Source of the DNA: Magnolia sinica
Lineage: Eukaryota; Streptophyta; Magnoliopsida; Magnoliales; Magnoliaceae
Reading direction: 5' to 3'
Length of the DNA: 64,000 bases
Assembly: GCF_029962835.1 (NCBI RefSeq)
Contig: NC_080573.1
Span: 90,205,501 to 90,269,500 of the forward strand
Positions within the stretch are counted from its first letter, which is position 1. Every line of letters begins with the position of its first letter. Under the pieces are notes generated by a model. It searched no databases. It saw nothing but the letters and a program-made list of their open reading frames with translations, and was not told the origin of the DNA. The position numbers and the translations under genes are program-made. This document shows positions 12,455 to 22,652 of this stretch, one piece after another.

Positions 12455-13625
12455 TATTTGGAATGGCATTGCAGGTATAATTGGACTTGCTTTCTAGGCT
12501 GATTTGGAATGGCATTGCAGGTATAATCAATAATAGAAATCAGACCAAAGTTCTGAAGTTTTCTAGAATGTATTTCTGAAGAGGAATGGGTTAGAAGCAT
12601 TGCCTTCAGCTTCATCTTCCCATCATTAGCCATAAATCTGTAGATTACATTAAAATATTAGTTGTCAATGCACACATATCTCCCATAATCAAAAAAGAAC
12701 CAGGCTAACAAACTGAGAGCCCCTTGGGTGGAACTTTCATAAGATCCACCCCATTAAAATATTAGTTGTCAATGCACATGTATCTCCCAAACCTGCAGAT
12801 TACATTAAAACCATTCTTCTAATGTTCCTTGTCAAGATTAAAGAACTACCTAAAAAGTGCGGTATTCCAAAAACTAGGTAGGCCACACCATAGGAAACAA
12901 AAAAATATTGATGACTTGGAAAGAAGAGAAGGAACACTGTGGGGCTCCACAATGAGTTCCCCAGTTATTAAACTTTCAAATCCCAAAAGCGGCATATGCA
13001 TGAAGTTGGAAATCATCATTAGTATGGTTTCTATAATTTAAAGGACAAAAAAAGAAACAAAAATTATCATTAGTATGGTTTCTATAATTTGAACAAAAAT
13101 TATGTTGATGAACCTGCAAAGAAGTGTCATGAGAAAACAAAAATTGAACATAGGAGCATTACAAGGAGTAAAGCAACAAGGAGCAATAATAGTTCTTAAA
13201 GAAAAATAAATTTGATTTAAATAGTCATTCATTTCTTCAACAAGCTGGCTGGTGGATGTAATGGAACTACCCTTCACCATTTCCTGAAAATAGGAGTAAA
13301 GCAAGCAAAGAATTCTAGTTAATGTAATGGAACTAGCTTCACAACTATTGATTGCTCCAATCATTAATAAAAGGCATATACTGCACCTATGCATCATGTT
13401 TATCAAAATATCCCAAATATCACAAATCATATAAGATTCCAAACAATTTAGAATTGATCAATCACTGTGAAATGCCAAGTTATTTACCCAAGGCATGTTT
13501 TGTTCCACAACACTATAATGCAGATGCATAAGAGATTAGGTTATTTGGCAAGTAATGCAAATGCATAAGAGATTAGGTTATCTAACAAGGCATGTTTTGT
13601 TCCACAACACTCTAATGCAAATGCT
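12455..13625. repeat. Cluster of local direct duplications in the CACTA
   Basis: Four short sequences occur twice nearby. They are GGAATGGCATTGCAGGTATA (12460 and 12509), TATTAGTTGTCAATGCACA (~12657 and ~12760), ATCATTAGTATGGTTTCTAT (13015 and 13067), and GCATAAGAGATTAGGTTAT (~13525 and ~13563). The pattern fits replication slippage or abortive gap repair after excision. Confidence 0.6.
13218..13283 (-). pseudogene. Possible captured exon, unrecognised
   Basis: After a TTTTCAG acceptor the minus strand reads EMVKGSSITSTSQLVEEMND. No clear donor follows, and the family is unknown. This is a weak call. Confidence 0.25.
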
Positions 13626-15192
13626 ACCTTGATGCCTGGTGGAGATGCTGAAAGTAATGAAAACCAATAGAAAAAGGTTAGCATTTCCAAGAAATGAGCT
13701 TTTCTCGAGATATAACCATGAGAACATTGTATTAAGTTACTATTGTAAAACACAGTTTGTGAAGCAGAGCCCTCTCAAAAGGAAATTGAGGTTTTCAGTT
13801 TTAAAAAGAGATAAATACATCTTGGTTTTTGGTTGGCATGGACGAATGGAAAATCAAGTATACTCATGATGAAAGGATTGAATTCATCATCTGGAACTCA
13901 GTTCTGGAAACTGTTGCAAATTTCATTCACTGAAATGTCCTGTTCATAGCCATTTACTTTCCTTGTCATTCAGTTAAATACCTATGCCAATAAAATCTAT
14001 CAAGTTCTACCATGCATCACAATATTATGCGAATCCACCGCATCCAACTTATGTGAATCAGTTGGATCATGCCATAGTCAGAAGAAAACAGATTTGATAA
14101 ACACGTGACTGTTAATGAAGGGAAAGTACCATAACTCAAGTCAACAAGTCCTACTAGTTATATAATTGGATCAGAGAAGGCCAATGCATCTCCCATGAAT
14201 TGAGATGCCATACAATAATAAAGGCTTGGACATGACAATATGCAGTTCTAAGACATATAGGAAGAATATTCCTGCAAATAAAAAGGGTCTAAGTTTGATT
14301 GACTTGTAATGAACAAATTCACTTGATCAAGTCAATTCAAATTGAGTCAGTCAATACTTACAGTAAGCTAGCTTGGGTTTCTCTAAACCTAAAGAACCTA
14401 GTCAAAAGTACTTTGACATTTTGATCAATAGCTCAAAAATTCAAAAGAGTACTCAAAGACTAGATTAGATAGCAGGGTAAAACAACAATCCATAGCCATT
14501 TGAAAACCAGCCAATCATAAAAGTAAAAAAGGGAATAGTACAAACATTATTTTAAAAAGAAAAAGAAAAAAGAAAGGGAACTTGTTCACCTGCACCATGG
14601 GTTGTTGGTCAATTCTATTGACCATTCACTTGTTTTACATACACACAGTCCACCTATTATAAAATAAAAAAAGAAGAGTGATTTTCAAAAAAAAAAAAAA
14701 AAAAAAAAAAAAACAAAAACAAAATTCAAATTCTAGCCTCCATGTTGTATTGGATGTATTTGACTGATACCGGCGATGTACACAATGCATGCCCCTGTTT
14801 GTTTTTTTTTTTGGATGGACTCATATGGACCTGACTAAAAGGACACTCCTCCAAATGCCTCGAACAATGGGGCAGTGGTACAGTTTGTCTTGCAACCATT
14901 GATGCCACCATATGCCAACTACAAATAGCAGAGTTTGTATGAGAGACTGAGTGCGAAGGGATTAGCTCCCATATATACGTCAGCCAAAAAAAAACAAGAA
15001 TGTGACCAAGATGGAAAGGGGTCAAAGTAGCCCGGAGACTTCAAAATAGATGATAATGCTAACACAGACTCAATGCGAATGGGGATCCAAGATATCGAGA
15101 ATTCATTACAACCATCCAACAGCTCTGAGTTTGAACATTCAGTTGCAGAGTGTTTAAGCTTTGGTTTACAGAATGAATTTGGTAAACTTATC

Positions 15193-15317
15193 TTAATATG
15201 CAAGGAACTTGGTAGCATCAATACCCGTCTTCAGAACATTTGCAATCCCATAAGTCCACTCGGCAGCTATGATGCACTGACTAGCATATTTGGGCCATGT
15301 GCCATCCGTGACAATGC
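15193..15317 (-). pseudogene. Captured terminal exon, unrecognised gene
   Basis: The exon opens after a CTGCTAG acceptor, encodes TDGTWPKYASQCIIAAEWTY then GIANVLKTGIDATKFLAY, and ends in TAA. The fully open frame with a natural C-terminus argues for a host-derived last exon. I do not recognise the family. Confidence 0.45.
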
Positions 15318-15434
15318 CTAGCAGATGAACTGTACATGCATGCCAAGTATATGGAAATGCAATGCACGATAACTTAGATAAACAGGTCCAAAATTGGATC
15401 ATTTTCCATGCAAAGTAGCTAATTGCTCCAGTAC

Positions 15435-15506
15435 CTTATCACGTCATCTTCCACTAATTATTGCCGTTGGGAAATAGTTTGCAACATCCCGCACGACTTC
15501 ACACAT
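15435..15506 (-). pseudogene. Captured exon resembling trehalose-6-phosphate phosphatase
   Basis: A 72-bp segment between TTGACAG and AAG|GTAC encodes MCEVVRDVANYFPTAIISGR, a stop, then RDK. Plant trehalose-6-phosphate phosphatases carry a near-identical motif in the HAD core (FPTAIISGRSRDKV), which dephosphorylates trehalose-6-phosphate. The exon edges fit that family. The TGA sits where Ser is usual. With no other TPP exon beside it, this is a fragment rather than a gene. The match is to a family motif remembered, not searched. Confidence 0.6.
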
Positions 15507-16074
15507 CTGTCAACAAGTTGCAACAAATTATGATGTGAAGAAAGCCTTTTAGCCCAACTTCAGCATAGAAAACTAACAAATGCAGGCTTTCTGAAAATGG
15601 CAGTCACAAATGTGTTAAAAGAAGAACAATAGAAAAATGTAGTTTGAGCATCCAATTGTGGAATTCTCTAGACAAAAAGGTGGAAATGGTCTAAAAACTC
15701 ATATGAATGGAATAACTTTGCATTTCTAGAACTACAGTGCATTTATGTCAGGTGACTGAACATTTGTAGAAGGAAGCCTTCTGCATGGTACAAATAAAAT
15801 ACACACAATTAAATCCTTGTAGCATGTTTGCATACATATAACATATCTATATAACATAAACAAATCACCAAAAAACAAAAAAAAAAAAAAAAAAACAAAA
15901 AACAAAAAACAAAACAAACCAAAAAAAAATAAAAAAATAAAAATTGAGATGATGATGCATGTCAGAGGATACATACTTCAACAAATAAAAAATGGAAAAC
16001 AAATTTACTAGGTTGAACTTCAATAAGAATCTCATATGAAATTGTAAACCTAAATATGCATGTTTTAAGTACAC

Positions 16075-16166
16075 CTTAGAATCAGGCACCTTCACATATT
16101 CTACAGAAACAAGAAGAATATTTTCTGGCTTCAGATCTGTGTGAATAAGTCGCAAGTCATGCATAA
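16075..16166 (-). pseudogene. Captured exon of a LAMMER/CLK (AFC-type) protein kinase
   Basis: A 92-bp exon runs between a CTCACAG acceptor and AAG|GTGTAC donor. It encodes MHDLRLIHTDLKPENILLVS then VEYVKVPDSK. HTDLKPEN is the catalytic-loop signature of LAMMER kinases, which phosphorylate SR splicing factors, and the flanking residues match plant AFC proteins. The catalytic Asp and Asn are retained. No DFG or EHLAMMER exon follows nearby, so this is an isolated exon. The reading frame is clean, implying fairly recent capture or chance preservation. Confidence 0.75.
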
Positions 16167-16642
16167 CTGTGAGAAGTAAAGAATACAAATAACATAAGAA
16201 ATGATCTGACCATGGCCTGGAGCATTTTAACATAGTACTCCCTACTGCTATACTTGTCCACAAAAAGTAAATTGTTGTGGAACTCCAATTAACTAACTAC
16301 TAAGAGAGAAGCAAGTGGAAACGATAGAATACGGAAAGCAATGAACCATTCATAGAGTCGACAGAGTAATCATAGAAGACTGAAACTAACCCAAAAAAGA
16401 AGAAGAATAAGAAGAGGATAGAACGATTCCTCTACAATTGACACTAGATAAAACCGTTTCACATTCCAATGATGCCTGCCAATTTCTCAAAAAAAAAAAA
16501 AAACACAACTCAATGCAACTCATATTAAACAAAACATCAAAATCCCAACAACATAATCAAATAAAGGAGGAAAAAAATACCACAACACATACTAGAAATT
16601 CATTAAAGAAACAAAAAAAAAAAAAAAAAAGAAGAAGAAGAA

Positions 16643-16816
16643 GCCATCACCATCATAGGCTAGGCCAATTGAACCAAACAACTCTTTTGCTACATTCTGT
16701 TTCTTTACAGGCATTGACTCTATATTAAGCACATCCATCTGTTTTAAGAGGTAATTAGAGAGTTGCTCAGCCCCTGCTAATTGTGAATTCATTGTGTTAT
16801 ATAGATTATGCAAAGA
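16643..16816 (-). pseudogene. Captured exon, possibly nucleoporin NUP214-like
   Basis: After an AAATTCAG acceptor the frame is open for ~58 codons, with [39 protein letters not shown] and [16 protein letters not shown]. This looks like a helical coiled-coil segment, and I recall similar text in plant NUP214/LNO1. That assignment is tentative. The 3' edge runs into a CTT/T-rich simple repeat that has replaced the donor. Confidence 0.4.
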
Positions 16817-17439
16817 CTGAATTTGTCAATATATAAAGTTTGAAAATGTCAATATCATAGCCCCTTGTCCAACAATGCAACCTGCAGCATACAAAAGAAA
16901 AAAGAAAAAAGAAAAAAAGACCACCTGATTGCATAAAAATATGAAAATTGCAGGCAATGCTGACAGATGGTGATGGAGAAGATTTTGACCAATCAGGCAT
17001 TTGATTACTTTAAACATGAGGAATTTGTATTCACAAAAATATTGTTGCGTTGTGATTTTCTAAGTTGTGAATCAAATCTTTCTTAGTACAAGACTTCTTT
17101 AATACAATGGAATATCAGAGAAGTAAAAAGAAGAATGAAGAAAATGTAAACTTCTTTGTCCTTCTACATATGCCACTTCAGTGTCCTTCCTGCTTTTGTT
17201 TTTCCTTCTCAAATAACACAAAACAGACAGAAACATAGAGCATAAATCAAAGAAATGAAGGGAAGAAAATATAAGGAAAAAAAAAACTTTTAGAGTGAAT
17301 TTTAAGTTTTACTTGTACTCAAATGCCCTGTCATCTAATTAGTGGCACACATGAATCTATTAGTGATGGAGAGTAATGTCTGGTGGGCAGAGCCATTTGT
17401 AGAACTCTTGCCAATCTAATTAGTGGCACACACGAAATC

Positions 17440-17785
17440 ACAGCTTAACATTTATTTTGACTGCACAAAATGGGAGAGCTAATCACTCAAAGTAGATCCA
17501 TGTGGTAGTAGGAATCTGCTTGTCATGGATAAAACACATACATCATGATGGGCCCCACAGCTTTTCTAATAGTGCACAGTACTGACATTGGTGCTGTGTG
17601 CCACACTACGCAATCTGAGTCCAAGGAGCACATGCAAAAGAAACATTCAATTCATACATAGAACAAGTCCACAATTAAATCATATATCATGAGCTTACAT
17701 TTATTTTGACCACGCAAAATGGGGGAGCTGATAGCTCAAAGTAGATCCATGTAGTATTAGGAATCTGCTTGTCATGGTAAGCTGA
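17440..17785. repeat. Dispersed direct duplication (~90 bp, spaced ~250 bp)
   Basis: 'CATTTATTTTGACNNCNCAAAATGGG..CAAAGTAGATCCATGTNGTA..GGAATCTGCTTGTCATGG' occurs at 17449-17528 and 17697-17778. Confidence 0.65.
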
Positions 17786-17834
17786 TTAATGAGAGAAATA
17801 GATGGCAGAAAACAGATCGTTTTTCATATGAAAA

Positions 17835-19292
17835 ATAATGTAGGGGCATTTTCACACTGGGCTTGAGTGGGGTTGCTTGTGGGATGCATGGGCACACTCG
17901 AGGTGGGTGTGACCCACGGAGGAGGTCTCGTGTTCGAGACTCCTTACCAGGGGTGATTAATGCGCATTTCACACTAAGCTCGAGTGGGGTAGCCCGTGGG
18001 ATGCGGGGACACACTCGGGGTGGGCGGCCCATGTGATTTGGGGCCCATGAAGGGGGTTCAGCCGAGGTCCTAACCCATGTGATGTGGGGCCTGAGCTATG
18101 AGATAAAGGGATTAATTCGCCATACTCTAATAATTCGAGCTTTTAGAGCAAGTGGTTAATTGTCCTGCATCAAATTGGTATCAGAGCAGGAGGTCTCGTG
18201 TTCGAGACTCCTCATTGGGGGTGATTAATGCAGGGGCATTTTCACACTGGGCTCAAGTGGGGTCGCTTGTGGGATGCATGGGCACACTCGGGGTGGGTGT
18301 AGCCCACGAAGGAGGTCTCGTATTCGAGACTCCTTACCAAGGGTGATTAATGCGCATTTCACACCAGGCTCGAGTGGGGTAGCCCGTGGGATGCGGGGAC
18401 ACACTCAGGGTGGGCGGCCCATGTGATTTGGAGCTCATGAAGGGGGTTCGGCTGAGGTCCTAACTCATGTGATGTGGGGCCTGGGTTATGAGATAAATGG
18501 ATTAATTCGCCATACTCTAACAGTTCGAGCTTTTAGAGCAAGTGGTTAATTGTCCTGCATCAAATTAATGCAGGGACATTTTTACACTGGGCTCGAGTGG
18601 GGTCGCTTGTGGGATGCATGGGCACACTCGGGGTGGGTGTGGCCCACGGAGGAGGTCTCATGTTTGAAACTCCTTATCAGGAGTGATTAATGCGCATTTC
18701 ACACCAGGCTCGAGTGGGATAGCCCGTGGGGTGCGGGGACACACTCGGGGTGGGCGGCTTATATGATTTGGAACCCACGAAGGGGGTTCGACCGAAGCCC
18801 TAATCCATGTGATGTGGGGCCTGGGCTATGAGATAAAGGGATTAATTGACCATACTCTAACAGTTCGAGCTTTTAGAGCAAGTGATTAATTGTCCTGCAT
18901 CAAATTGGTATCAGAGCAGGAGGTCTCGTGTTCGAGACTCCTCACTGAGGGTGATTAATGCAGGGGCATTTTCACACTGGGCTCAAGTGGGGTTGCTTGT
19001 GGGATGCATGGGCACACTCGGGGTGGGTGTGGCCCACGGAGGAGGTCTCGTGTTCGAGACTCCTTACCAGGGGTGATTAATGTGCATTTCACACCAGGCT
19101 CGAGTGGGGTAGCCCGTGGGATGCGGGGACACACTCGGGGTAGGCAGCCCATGTGATTTAGGGCCTACGAAGGGGGCTCGGCCGAGGTCCTAACCCATGT
19201 GATGTGGGGCTTGGGCTATGAGATAAAGGGATTAATTCGCCATACTCTAACAGTTCGAGCTTTTAAAGTAGGTGGTTAATTGTCCTGCATCA
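17835..19292 (+). mobile_element. Tandem array of four miniature LTRs (TRIM-like) with tRNA-iMet primer sites
   Basis: Four LTR-like units of ~335 bp begin TGCAGGGGCATTTTCACACT at about 17839, 18228, 18569 and 18958, and end GTTAATTGTCCTGCATCA. After units 1 and 3 comes AATTGGTATCAGAGCAGG, whose TGGTATCAGAGC is the usual primer site for initiator tRNA-Met, then a ~40-bp piece ending in a purine tract before the next LTR. Units 2 and 3 abut with the internal part lost. Each LTR also has an internal near-repeat of its own first half. There is no coding capacity. GAAAA at 17830-17834 and 19293-19297 may be the target duplication. It looks whole in layout but is non-autonomous. Confidence 0.7.
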
Positions 19293-19299
19293 GAAAAAC

Positions 19300-20130
19300 T
19301 CTTTGTTTTTGGCTCCCTTTTGTAAATAATGATGAATTCTCCCTTTTGGAAATAGAATCAATCAGATCCTCTAGAAAAACCCAAAAGACCTCTTAACATA
19401 CTCAATAAATGGCATCTAGATAATGGTAGATGGTCTGATTTTTGCAACATATCACAGGATTCCTTCACAACACATCACAATCTACTTCAAACGATGTATC
19501 ACAAGCGGATTGTTGCAAACAACATATGGGATATCAAAAGACGACAACATATGGTGTCCAGCTGATTCTTTAAACACAAGATAAAACCAGTTCCTATAAA
19601 TCACAAGATGATTTTCCAAACCAAATATCGCAGGATGACAGCAGATGGTGTACATAGAAACATAAGAGTGATTTAAAAAAAAAAAAAAAAACAATGACTA
19701 ACAGCAATGCTCAACAAGAGAGGTACCTAATTTCAGAAAATATCGCTTACTAATTTTCCATAACTTTTAAAAAAATTTGCAGTCATCCAACCATACAACC
19801 ATATGGGCCGACTCATGGGTAGAGAAAAAAAAAATGGAACTCAAATGCGATCCACACAAAACATTCCTTGTTGAGACATTTCATCAAACAGTTAGCATAC
19901 ATGACATATAGGAGATTATATACAATGGATTTTTTAGTTTTTACAAGTAAGGCCATTGTTCAGTGACCTAAATTTATGATATTATGTATGATCCATGCAC
20001 CAAAAATATGAAAAAGGGGCCTAACTTGTATAAAATGAAAACAAAAAAAATTAATAATAACTGGTAATTTACTAACAAATTGGAGATTGGTAAGGAACAT
20101 AATCATTTATGTTTTTCATGTGAAAGTATA
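19300..20130. other. AT-rich non-coding stretch of the CACTA
   Basis: A-rich tracts and an irregular repeat of 'CACATCACAATCTACTTCAA/ATCACAAGATGATT' phrases (19450-19640) are present. No gene is visible. Confidence 0.4.
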
Positions 20131-20169
20131 CTCAGATGACTAAATGACTGAATATCTCACTTTGTTGGA

Positions 20170-20340
20170 GTGCGACACAAAGCACCCTACAAACGAGTGA
20201 GACAGAACCTTCGATGAGAACACCACAACACCACCATATATAGCTTCTTTCCTCTCCTCCGCCACACTCACTTTCTCCCAGAACTCGTTCTCGTCATCTG
20301 TTCTGGACCCGTTTTCGGTGGGCCTATTACACAGAGAGAG
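20170..20340 (-). pseudogene. Possible first exon of a chimeric CACTA transcript
   Basis: On the minus strand a CT-rich leader (20340-20520) is followed by an open stretch encoding RTDDENEFWEKVSVAEERKE then AIYGGVVVFSSK, with a donor-like AACAAA|GTGAGA near 20161. Its position just inside the right terminus is where CACTA genes normally start. I do not recognise the protein. Confidence 0.4.
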
Positions 20341-20520
20341 GGAGGGAGAGTGAGAGGGGGATCGAGAAAGAGGGTTGAGATCAGGAGAGGGAGATCGAGA
20401 GAGAGGGTTGAGATCAGGAGAGGGAGATCGAACGACGATGTAAAGTGAGAGGGGGATTGATAGAGAGGGTTGAGATTGGAAGATCAAAAGAGAGGGAGAT
20501 TGAGAGAGGGAGATGCAAAA
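20335..20520. repeat. GA-rich ~45-bp tandem repeat
   Basis: GGGAGATCGAGAGAGAGGGT + TGAGATCAGGAGA units occur about four times, decaying rightward. On the minus strand they form a CT-rich leader typical of plant 5' UTRs. Confidence 0.6.
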
Positions 20521-20754
20521 CGAGGAATTTAGGGCTTTTGGTGTAAGAAAAGGGTTAAAACCCATCGGTAGTCTGTGGCAGATATAGAGCAACGTGCCTC
20601 TTGGGCCTTGTGGGGTCCACTTAGAGGTTTTTAATTGAATCTGTTCCGTCAATTTGTTTCAAAATAAAATAATAAAACAAAATAAGAAGAAATAAGAAGA
20701 TCCAACACTCAATTGGGACACACCAACAAAACAGTGGAAAGAACCATGTATAAC

Positions 20755-20859
20755 ATAATGAATCCAGTACGGTTCCTTACCGTTTCAAATCAGAAATGGC
20801 TTAAAGCCGTTTCTGAACCAAAATCCGAACCGTACCAGTTTGACAAATTTTGTGTAGTG
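20755..20859. repeat. CACTA right terminal and subterminal repeats
   Basis: The terminus ...TTTGTGTAGTG is preceded by the near-palindrome AGAAATGGCTTAAAGCCGTT and by GTACGGTT/AACCGTAC copies. Confidence 0.8.
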
Positions 20860-22157
20860 TGAAACTATCTCCAGGACATCCTCCAGAGGGGGAGCATGGT
20901 ATAGTATGCAAGTTAAAGAAAACAATTTATGAGCTTAAATAATCGCCAAGAGCATGGCTTGAAAAATTGAGAAAGCCTCTAATTGCTTTTAGATATAAAT
21001 AGAGGGGAGTTGACTATACAATATTTGTCAAGCATAAAGCTTTAAAAAGGGTGATTATTCTAATATATGTCGATGATATTATTATCACAGGCAATGATGA
21101 TCAAGTAATTCTACAGTTGACGCATGATCTTAAGACGCAATTCAATATAAAATATCTTGGTAAATTGAAGTATTTCTTGGATATAAAAGTGCATTCTTCA
21201 GAAAAGAAAATTTTCTAATCATAGAGAAAATACATATTAGATCTCCTCAAGGAGACGGGAAAATTAGTTGTAAAGCTTGCCAATACACTAGTTTATTGTA
21301 ATGTTCGACTTTCTGAAGAAATGGAAAATCATATAAAAGAGATTGGCCAATATCAACAATTGGTTGGACGACTCATATACCTCACTATTACCCATCCAGA
21401 CAATGCTCAAGCTGTCTCTTTGGTCAGTTAGTTCATGCACAAGCTATCATCCATCCACATGAAAGGTAGAAATTGAATCATCTGGTATCTAAAAGGCTTA
21501 CCTACAAAAGGAGTCCTAAGCAAGTGCAATAAGAATAAAAAAAATTATGGGCTACTCGGATGTTGATTGGGAATGTCGCCATCTTGATAGAAGGTTTATA
21601 ATTGGTGTGTGTACTTTTGTTGGTGGTAACTTAGTTATGTGAAAAAGTAAAAATAATAATAATATTGTTGTTCGGTCTAATGTAGAAGCAGAGTATAAAG
21701 CAATGACCTCAACCATGCGTGAATTATTTGGATAAAAGCTTTGCTTAAAGACATGGGCGTTCATGATGATAATCCCATTGAATTATTCTGTGACAATTAG
21801 GTGGCCATTTATATTGCAATTAATTATGTGTTTCATGATCAAACAAAACACATTAAAGTAGATTGCCATTTAGTCAGGGAGAAGGTTCGGGTGAGGGTGG
21901 TATCTACCCCATTCCTATGAATAAAGCACCAACTAGTCGATTGTTTCACACGAATTGTTGGAAAACAAAGGTTTCAAAATTCATTGTGCAAACTGAGCGT
22001 TATCGATATCTCAGTCACAACTTGACGGGGAGTGTCGAAGAATACGTGTATTACTCTTTCTCTATATTAGAACTTCCTCTTTCTTTATGTCTTTCTTCCT
22101 CTATGTCTCTCTTCCTCATAGTTTTATGCTACTTCTACCTCTTCTATAAACACACAC

Positions 22158-22165
22158 ACGCGCGC

Positions 22166-22210
<45 letters not shown>
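22158..22210. repeat. CA/CG/AG microsatellite
   Basis: ACACACGCGCGC runs into a ~45-bp (AG)n tract. Confidence 0.9.
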
Positions 22211-22212
<2 letters not shown>

Positions 22213-22530
22213 TGCTCACTTGCACACCTCATGTGAGCACTTGCGCACACCTTTGCACACGTGTCTTAGGCACAAAATAAGAACAGTCCACGTGAGACTT
22301 TAGGGCCTCAATTTCCAACCTGATCCAAAACTCTAGTTGGCCATAGCAAAGAGAAATGCAAATCAAGGGAGGAAACTATTTTCTTTGCCATGGCCCACCA
22401 GAGTTTTGTATCGAGCTGCAAGTTGGGCTTGTGAAGTTTCAAGGGATGCCGCATCACATGTACTACTCAGATTCTGTGCCCATGACACGTGTACAAAGGT
22501 ACTCACCCATGCTCACGTCTGAGCATTCAT

Positions 22531-22534
<4 letters not shown>

Positions 22535-22597
<63 letters not shown>

Positions 22598-22598
22598 A
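22535..22598. repeat. (AT)n(AG)n microsatellite
   Basis: About 18 AT and 13 AG units lie back to back. Confidence 0.9.
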
Positions 22599-22652
22599 GA
22601 AAATTAAGAAATTTTGATTCTCTCTCTTACTTGTTTTTTATTGGTTATTACA

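Larger units (their letters stand above)
11541..20859 (-). mobile_element. CACTA-type DNA transposon carrying captured exons (Pack-CACTA-like), 9.3 kb
   Basis: The right terminus reads, on the minus strand, CACTACACAAAATTTGTCAA. The left terminus is a decayed match, TAGTATACCAAAATCGTC. The 3-bp target duplication TGA is present at 11538-11540 and 20860-20862. The flanks on either side are consecutive parts of one copia reverse transcriptase, which independently confirms the limits. No tnp2 or TnpA-like protein is visible. At least five exon-like pieces with splice signals lie on the minus strand (12151-12251, 15193-15317, 15435-15506, 16075-16166, 16643-16816), with a possible first exon near the right end (20170-20340). 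A miniature LTR array lies at 17835-19292. Confidence 0.85.
20860..22652 (+). pseudogene. Ty1-copia relic, RT C-terminal half, RNase H and 3' LTR
   Basis: VIILIYVDDIIITGNDDQ (the YVDD RT core) lies near 21050-21110, followed by the RNase H region to ~22010. A purine tract then leads to an LTR starting TGTCGAAGAATACGTG at 22033. The LTR end near 22652 is uncertain, and microsatellites interrupt it. This piece is the partner of 10880-11540 across the CACTA. Broken many times; old. Confidence 0.7.

Noticed and set aside
16075-16166. Functional LAMMER kinase gene
   Set aside because: Only one exon is present, with none of the neighbouring kinase exons, inside CACTA ends.
18170-18226. tRNA gene or SINE suggested by GGTATCAGAGC and GTTCGAGAC (A- and B-box-like)
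   Set aside because: The spacing is too short and no cloverleaf can be drawn. The sequence fits a primer-binding site followed by a short palindrome better.
18152-19076. Two near-identical 64-codon ORFs
   Set aside because: They are the same phase of the miniature LTR array and have no protein-like conservation beyond the repeat itself.
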